Shown here: in pieces, positions 59,039 to 64,000 of the stretch
Layout: every line of letters starts with the position of its first letter
Position numbering within the stretch: the first letter of the stretch is position 1
Source: Melastoma dodecandrum
Taxonomy: Eukaryota; Streptophyta; Magnoliopsida; Myrtales; Melastomataceae
Direction: 5' to 3'
NCBI GenBank assembly: GCA_029817715.1
Contig: JARUPY010000290.1
Span: forward strand, 6,200,001-6,264,000
DNA length: 64,000 bases
Made by a program: the position numbers and the translations under genes
Notes under the pieces: model-generated
Database searches by the model: none
What the model saw: the letters and a program-made list of their open reading frames with translations, nothing else
Told to the model about the DNA's origin: nothing

Positions 59039-59734
59039 TCAACCGTCGATGCTCTGCCCGTGAAACACACCAAACAGTATAAGAAGAACAACCACGAAAA
59101 CGAACAAAAAGAAAAACACCATCTTCTTTTGAGTTATACTAGAAAGGACAGCCATTACTTGATTTAGTCGTCCATTTCTCATCAACAGTAAGTACGTAAA
59201 AGAAAGGAGTTCCACAGTTTTATTTCATGGTATATTAGGAAGAGGGAAGGAGGAATGACCTGGGCAGCCTGCCCAGAACCAGGATAAGAGGACGTCGATG
59301 ACGAGCAAAGAGCCGAGTTTTCTTTACCCATCCCTGTTGAATGGAGTTGTTTGGAACCTTAGCTTGCAGTCTACCACTTGGCATACAGCCGCGATGGACC
59401 TCGGACAATGTTGGAGTAGGAACATCCGGCAACTTTGCAAGCAGGTCGCACAGTCGTCCTCAGATAGGTGCAAGGCGCAAGTTCCATGGGCGTACACTGT
59501 GAGATGTCCATGGTGGACTCGACTATACAGATTCCGGCCATTGGTGTACGTAGTCCGTACTACGTGATAATTGAGGGCATCCCTAGCCCGACCGAAAGCA
59601 TCCGTATAACCACTTTCGGAACCACAAGAGTAATACAACAATTCCAAGTTTGGAACAGCAACTACGACCACCTGTTGTATCAGGAAAATGACGGCCACCA
59701 ACGAGAACAGGGCGATCAACTTACTCGAAATCAT
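59039..59734 (-). CDS. DUF26 (Gnk2/ginkbilobin-type) protein, copy B, with predicted membrane anchor
   Basis: Exon 1 59734-59328 and exon 2 59177-59039, same splice sites and phase as copy A, 181 aa. The signal peptide differs at one residue from copy A, but the mature DUF26 part differs at about 24 of ~108. C-x8-C-x2-C is kept (CALHLSEDDCATC), and an additional Cys appears (LQSCRM), giving eight in the domain. The anchor exon reads ITQKKMVFFFLFVFVVVLLI and GVFHGQSIDG, also intact, which argues that the exon is real. Upstream in-frame ATGs exist (to 59,827) because of small changes in the leader; the homologous start at 59734 is preferred. The TATA box is at 59,807-59,818. Confidence 0.8.
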
Positions 59735-59806
59735 ACTACCATATGGGTTTCCACCTGTTGTGGCAGACTTAGTATGAGTTGTGCAGAAGGAAGACGGGGC
59801 AGGGAC

Positions 59807-59818
59807 TCTTTTATATAT
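59807..59818 (-). promoter_or_regulatory. TATA box of DUF26 copy B
   Basis: CATATATAAAAGAG on the minus strand, ~75 bp upstream of the start codon, identical to that of copy A. Confidence 0.7.
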
Positions 59819-60177
59819 GCAAAACATATACAGTCAACATGCCGTGATGGCAAAAAGCATACTCGAGTTAATTGTTTCTTGTGATTTCCACGGATCATTA
59901 ACAAAAGTTGTTCGGCCGATTTCTTCTGTTCGTCAACATGCTGTGTAAAGCACCGTGGGACGGACAATTTTGACGATATAAGAATGTATGCGTAACAAAC
60001 CGTCGTTTCTTACAAGTATATCTTGGGCATATCTTGTTATTATGGGGTCACCGGCCTATAATACTCTACTTAATTTAATCGGATTACTGGATTTTATAAC
60101 AGAGGAGGAGAGGAGAGGAGGAGACGAAGACTTTTCGACTTAGGCTTCTTATTTCTACTTCATATACCCGCTTTCGT

Positions 60178-60582
60178 GACAGCAAAAGTTACCTGGCTTC
60201 ACTAATGCCATTCAGGTCCGGTGGGGACTTCTGTTACCTGTTCGAAATCGAGGCTACTGGCTTATTGGATACGACAGGGTGATTGAAGCTTCACATGGTC
60301 GGGGTACTTGCTTCCCGATGCCGTATACAAAAGAGTAGCGATGTATAAGTGATGACAATGGAGCAAACTCCGTGTCCTTAATTGTTGTTTTGTTTGCCTT
60401 GACGACGACTCCTGTGCATTTCGTCCGTCCCTATCTTAAAACTATCGAACTTTGTACTTTGATTCATGGGAAAATGCAAGCAAGAAATGCTTAAGAAGTC
60501 GTGCCCATCGATTACAGTTTTTGACTGAGCCTGCAAGTCGTCCAGTAAAGACAGTGCGCTAGTCGATGTTGGGATCGATGTT
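60178..60582 (+). repeat. Promoter repeat R3, interrupted by a copia LTR
   Basis: Matches R1 from GACAGCAAAAGTTACCTGGC to GGGATCGATG with scattered changes. At the point where R1 runs on to the TATA box and DUF26 gene, R3 meets TGTTAGAAATAAC, the start of a copia LTR. Confidence 0.92.
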
Positions 60583-60830
60583 AGAAATAACAACACCTCT
60601 CTTATGGGCTCAAGAAAGTTCCTAAGATTATCCTAGAAGGCTCCTAAGATTAGTGTAGAAGGTTCTTAAGATTAGTCTAGAAGGTTGTATGATTAGTCTA
60701 GATAGGAAAGTTCTAGAAAGGTGGAGAATGAATTCATCTTAGATCCTCCCTATAAATAAGGGTCATTGGTTCATTTGTAACTCATCCACAACAAATAGAA
60801 CTCTTCATTCTCAATATTATAGCACGTGGA
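60579..60830 (+). mobile_element. Ty1/copia 5' LTR (partial)
   Basis: Begins TGTTAGAAATAAC as a TG-type LTR end directly after ATCGA (possible 5-bp target site). U3 contains four ~22-bp tandem units (CTTAAGATTAGTCTAGAAGG type) at 60,621-60,706, then a TATA box (CTATAAATAAGG, 60,750-60,761) and an R/U5-like stretch. The LTR's 3' end, primer-binding site and first gag codons are missing: the sequence passes at ~60,823 straight into gag (TWKTCMESYLQGQDLW). This is the left end of the element that runs to the window edge. Confidence 0.8.
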
Positions 60831-63800
60831 AGACGTGTATGGAGTCATATCTCCAAGGCCAAGATCTTTGGGAAATCATTGGTGGAAGTGAGACGACACC
60901 ACCGAAAGAGGAGGATGTCGCTTTGAGAAAATGGCGGATTAAGGCAAGAAAGGCCATGTTCGCCATTAAGACCACCATAGAGGAGGAAATGCTCGAGCAT
61001 ATAAGGTACGCCACTACTCCAAAGGATGCCTGGGATATACTAGCGACTAGGTTCTCAAAGAAGAATGATACGAGGCTACAGTTGCTAGAGAACGATTTGT
61101 TGGCAGTTAGACAAGGAGATTTATGAATTAATCAATTCTTTACAAAAGTAAAGTATATCTGCCGGGAGATATCAGAGTTAGACCCAGAATCCAAGATTAG
61201 CGATAATAGAATGAGGAGGATTATTATTCATGGGTTAAGATCGGAGTATAGAGGATTTATTGCGGCTGTGCAAGGATGGCCCACGCCACCGTCGTTAGAG
61301 GATTTAGAAAATTTACTAGCTAATCAAGAGACGTTGGCAAAACAGTTGGCGGGCGTGACTTTGAGAAATGAAGAAGAAGCGTTATACAGTAACAAGGGAA
61401 GAAATTATAAAGGGTTTGCTAAAGATGATGAGAGAAGCTTCCCTCGAGGTGGCAAAAACGGTCGACGTGAGTAGCAAAAACATATCCGACCACAAGAACA
61501 AAGGAGACAAGGAAGGCCAACTCGACGGAAAAATGAGGAATGCTTCAATTGTGGTAAGAAGGGGCATTACGCTCGAGACTGCTGGTCTAAGAAGAAGAAC
61601 GTAGAAGGAAATGTTGCCACATCAAGCAGTAATGACGGAAATAAATCCGAAGAAGAGTGGAATCTGGAAGCATCCCTCGCCTTACAGAAGAAGAACAACC
61701 ATTGGAAGACCAAGCTCTTGCAGTGGTCAACAATAACTTTGTGGACTACACAGAGAACTGGATTTTTGACTCTGGGTGCTCCAACCATATGACGGGTGAC
61801 CAAGAGAAGTTGCAAGAGTTGTCGGATTACAAAGGACAACGAGTCGTCGTCATCGCCAACAACTCTAGACTGCCCATTGCCCATGTCGGGAAGACTGTTA
61901 TAGCCACCGATGACAGTTCCAGCAAGGTGCAACTACAAGGAGTCTACCATGTTCCTGGAATAAAGAAGAATCTTCTGTCAATAGCCCAACTGACAGCTCC
62001 CGGCAATTTCATGGTGTTCGGGCTTGATGACGTCAATGTCTACCATGAGCTAAAGTTTTCAGAGACACCGTTCATGGAAGGATGGAAGGTAAACTCCATC
62101 TATGTTATGTCTACAGAATCGACATACATAGACAGAGTAAAGAAAAATGAAACTGCAGACCTCTGGCATGAGAGACTTGGGCACGTTGGCTACCACAAAT
62201 TGAAGGTAATGATGAATAAGGAGATGCTGAAAGGGCCTTCCACAATTGAAAGTGAATGTCGACAATGTTTGTTCAGGCTGTCAGTACGGTAAATCACACC
62301 AGCTACCGTATGAAGAGTCCAAGTATAAGGCAGATGAACCACTCCAGCTAATCCACTCCGATGTGTTCGGTCCAGTGAAACATCCATCAGTAGGTGGCTG
62401 TAGATACATGGTGACCTTCATTGATGACTACTCCAGGTATATTTGGGTAGACTTTATGAAGGAGAAGTCGGAGGTCCTACAAAAATTTAGAGAGTTCAAG
62501 ATCAAGACGGAGAGCGATTTGCAGACAAAAGTGAAGTGCTTACGTACTGACAATGGGGGGGAATATACCTCTAGGGAGTTTGCAGAATACCTAAAAGAGA
62601 ACAAGATAAGACGACAGTTGACTTGTCCCCACACGCCCCAACAGAATGGTGTGGGAGAAAGAAAGAATAGGCAACTTGCAGAAGTATGCAGAAGTATGTT
62701 GCATACCAGAAATGTCCTAGGAAGATATTGGGCAGACTGCATGAAGACAGCTGCAGATGTTGTAAATAGGCTACCGCAAGCTTGCCTTGACTTCAAGACA
62801 CCATTCGAGCTACTATGGAATATGAAGCCTACAGTGAGCCACTTTCGAGTCTTTGGGTGTGTCTGCTATGTGTTCATCCCTAACCACCTACAAAAAAAGT
62901 TCGATAAGAAGGCGACCAAGTGTATCTTCGTAGGATATGACACAGAGAGAAAAGGATGGAGATGATGCGATCCTATGACTAACAAGTGCACTGTATCAAG
63001 GAACGTCGTCTTTGATGAAGCAACTTCCTGGTCGTTGCCTTCAAAGGAACCAGAAGAAGAAGCTCAATTGAAGTAGGGGGAGCAAGTAACCCTAAAACCA
63101 ACCATTGAGGAGACTGATGAAGGGCCCTCTATAACAGGGAATAATGCATTAGAAGAAGAAAGGCCTTGGCAAACAGGAGTGTACCGGAGGTCATTCGAAG
63201 ATACTGTAGTGGAAGAAGAAACTGGTGACACGACGGCACCACTGAGGAGGTCCACAAGGCAACGAAGACCTCCATCAAGATACATAGATGCAGCACTTGC
63301 AGGAGACGTTGATCCACAAGAGCCATCAAGCTACAAAGAAGCATCAAAGCATAAGGTATGGCAAAAGGCAATGAGTGAAGAGATCCGAGCATTGGAAGAA
63401 TTGGGATTTGGTTCCAAAACCTAGCGAGGTAAGACCAATATCCTGCAAGTGGGTCTATAAGGTGAAAACTCGCACAGATGGTTCGGTGGAGAGATACAAG
63501 GCTCGTCTCGTCGCTCGAGGATTCTCTCAACAGTATGGCTTGGACTACGACGAGACCTTCAATCCAGTTGCAAAGATAACAACTGTCAGAGTTCTACTCA
63601 CCTAAGCAGCAAGTAAGTCCTGGAAACTCTGGCAGATGGACGTGAAGAATGCATTCCTACATGGAGAATTAGACAGAGCAATCTATATGGAACAACCTCA
63701 AGTGTTTGCAGATAAGAATCGTCCGAACTATGTCTGCAAACTAAGGAAAGCATTATACGGACTGAAGCAGGTTCAAAGAGCTTGGTACGACAAGATTGCG

Positions 63801-64000
63801 GAGTTCTTAGTACAGAGTGGATATACTCTCGGTGTCGCCGACTCAAGCCTCTTCGTCAAATTCAAAGAAGAGAAAATTGCAATAGTACTTGTATACGTGG
63901 ACGATCTCATCATCAGAGGAGATAATGACAGTGAGATCAAACAGATCAAGGAAAATCTCTCAGTGCGCTTCCACATGAAGGAGCTAGGAGAACTCAAGCA
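60823..64000 (+). pseudogene. Ty1/copia gag-pol, decayed, continues beyond the window
   Basis: Gag: ESYLQGQDLWEIIGGSE, then TTPKDAWDILATRFSKKND, TGA at 61124, TAG at 61472. Zinc knuckle CFNCGKKGHYARDC at 61,541-61,582. Protease DSGCSNHMTG from 61,768 in another frame. Pre-integrase LWHERLGHVGYHKL. Integrase with catalytic Asp/Asp/Glu in [17 protein letters not shown] and [13 protein letters not shown] after a further frameshift (~62,260). [22 protein letters not shown], a TAA (~63,603), [13 protein letters not shown] and the active-site YVDDLI (63,894-63,911). Domain order PR-IN-RT defines Ty1/copia. At least five stops or shifts make it non-autonomous. RNase H and the 3' LTR lie outside the window. 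Confidence 0.95.

Larger units (their letters stand above)
58557..60177. repeat. Duplicated block, copy B (partner 41,883-43,676)
   Basis: Same order and orientation as copy A, including 3' flank, two exons, TATA box and upstream ~400 bp. It lacks ~165 bp of copy A after TTCAAGTCCTACAG and carries a short GAGGAGAG expansion near 60,105. The right end passes directly into R3. Confidence 0.92.

Noticed and set aside
61124..61126. Gag TGA as programmed readthrough in copia
   Set aside because: Other stops and frameshifts occur throughout gag-pol in this copy, so decay is the simpler reading.
1..64000. CRISPR arrays, bacterial operons, integrons or organelle insertions
   Set aside because: No regularly spaced repeats, no Shine-Dalgarno-led operons and no stretch resembling plastid or mitochondrial genes. 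All recognisable genes are plant nuclear with introns or plant retroelements.

Overview
The window is nuclear DNA from a flowering plant, very probably a core eudicot. The genes are split by GT-AG (and a few GC-AG) introns. Several protein families are plant-specific: group III WRKY, a FERONIA-type CrRLK1L kinase, DUF1191, DUF26/ginkbilobin, plant mannanase and TOM1-like. Ty1/copia remnants interrupt the right half. A woody rosid is my impression only; the sequence does not prove it.

Positions 1-41,400 are ordinary gene-rich chromosome. In order they carry: a short membrane-anchored protein (-), a WRKY group III factor (-), transcription elongation factor TFIIS (+), a small coiled-coil protein (-), an endo-beta-mannanase (-), a foldback/MITE-like element, the FERONIA orthologue (+), an LRR receptor pseudokinase (-), a class-B/VSP-type acid phosphatase (+), V-ATPase subunit E (+), a broken LRR-RLK kinase remnant (+), a TOM1-like (TOL) ESCRT adaptor (-), a STAR/KH RNA-binding protein (-), a DUF1191 membrane protein (-) and a bromodomain protein (-). 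Exons were rebuilt by hand from splice sites and reading phase. In every multi-exon model given as a CDS the phases close exactly; the MAKR-like and DUF1191 genes are single-exon calls.

Positions 41,400-64,000 are accessory and repeat-rich. A cluster of five DUF26 (Gnk2/ginkbilobin-type) genes lies here: two nearly identical intact copies at 42.55-43.25 and 59.04-59.73 kb (-), a third with a stop and truncation at 51.7-52.0 kb (-), a fourth badly decayed at 52.25-52.48 kb (-), and a divergent intact copy at 54.96-55.37 kb (+). The two intact minus-strand copies sit in a ~1.7 kb duplicated block. Each has a downstream exon, in phase, that would add a hydrophobic anchor, so the product would be a one-domain membrane-anchored DUF26 protein. 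The promoter of the plus-strand copy exists three times (54.4, 56.1, 60.2 kb), twice with no gene behind it. At the third copy a decayed Ty1/copia element starts exactly where the gene should follow. It runs off the right end (LTR with 22-bp U3 repeats, gag, zinc knuckle, protease, integrase, RT, all with stops and frameshifts). A second copia pol fragment lies at 50.2-51.0 kb (-). A MAKR-like gene (53.2-53.9 kb) and a broken exon of another plant family (57.9-58.5 kb) lie between.

The conserved left part shows no shared pathway and reads as unrelated neighbours. FERONIA, the mannanase, the pseudokinase and DUF26 all act at or outside the plasma membrane, but the sequence gives no evidence that they work together. 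The most interesting region is the DUF26 array, with its duplicated promoters, hidden anchor exon and amino-acid divergence inside otherwise conserved DNA.
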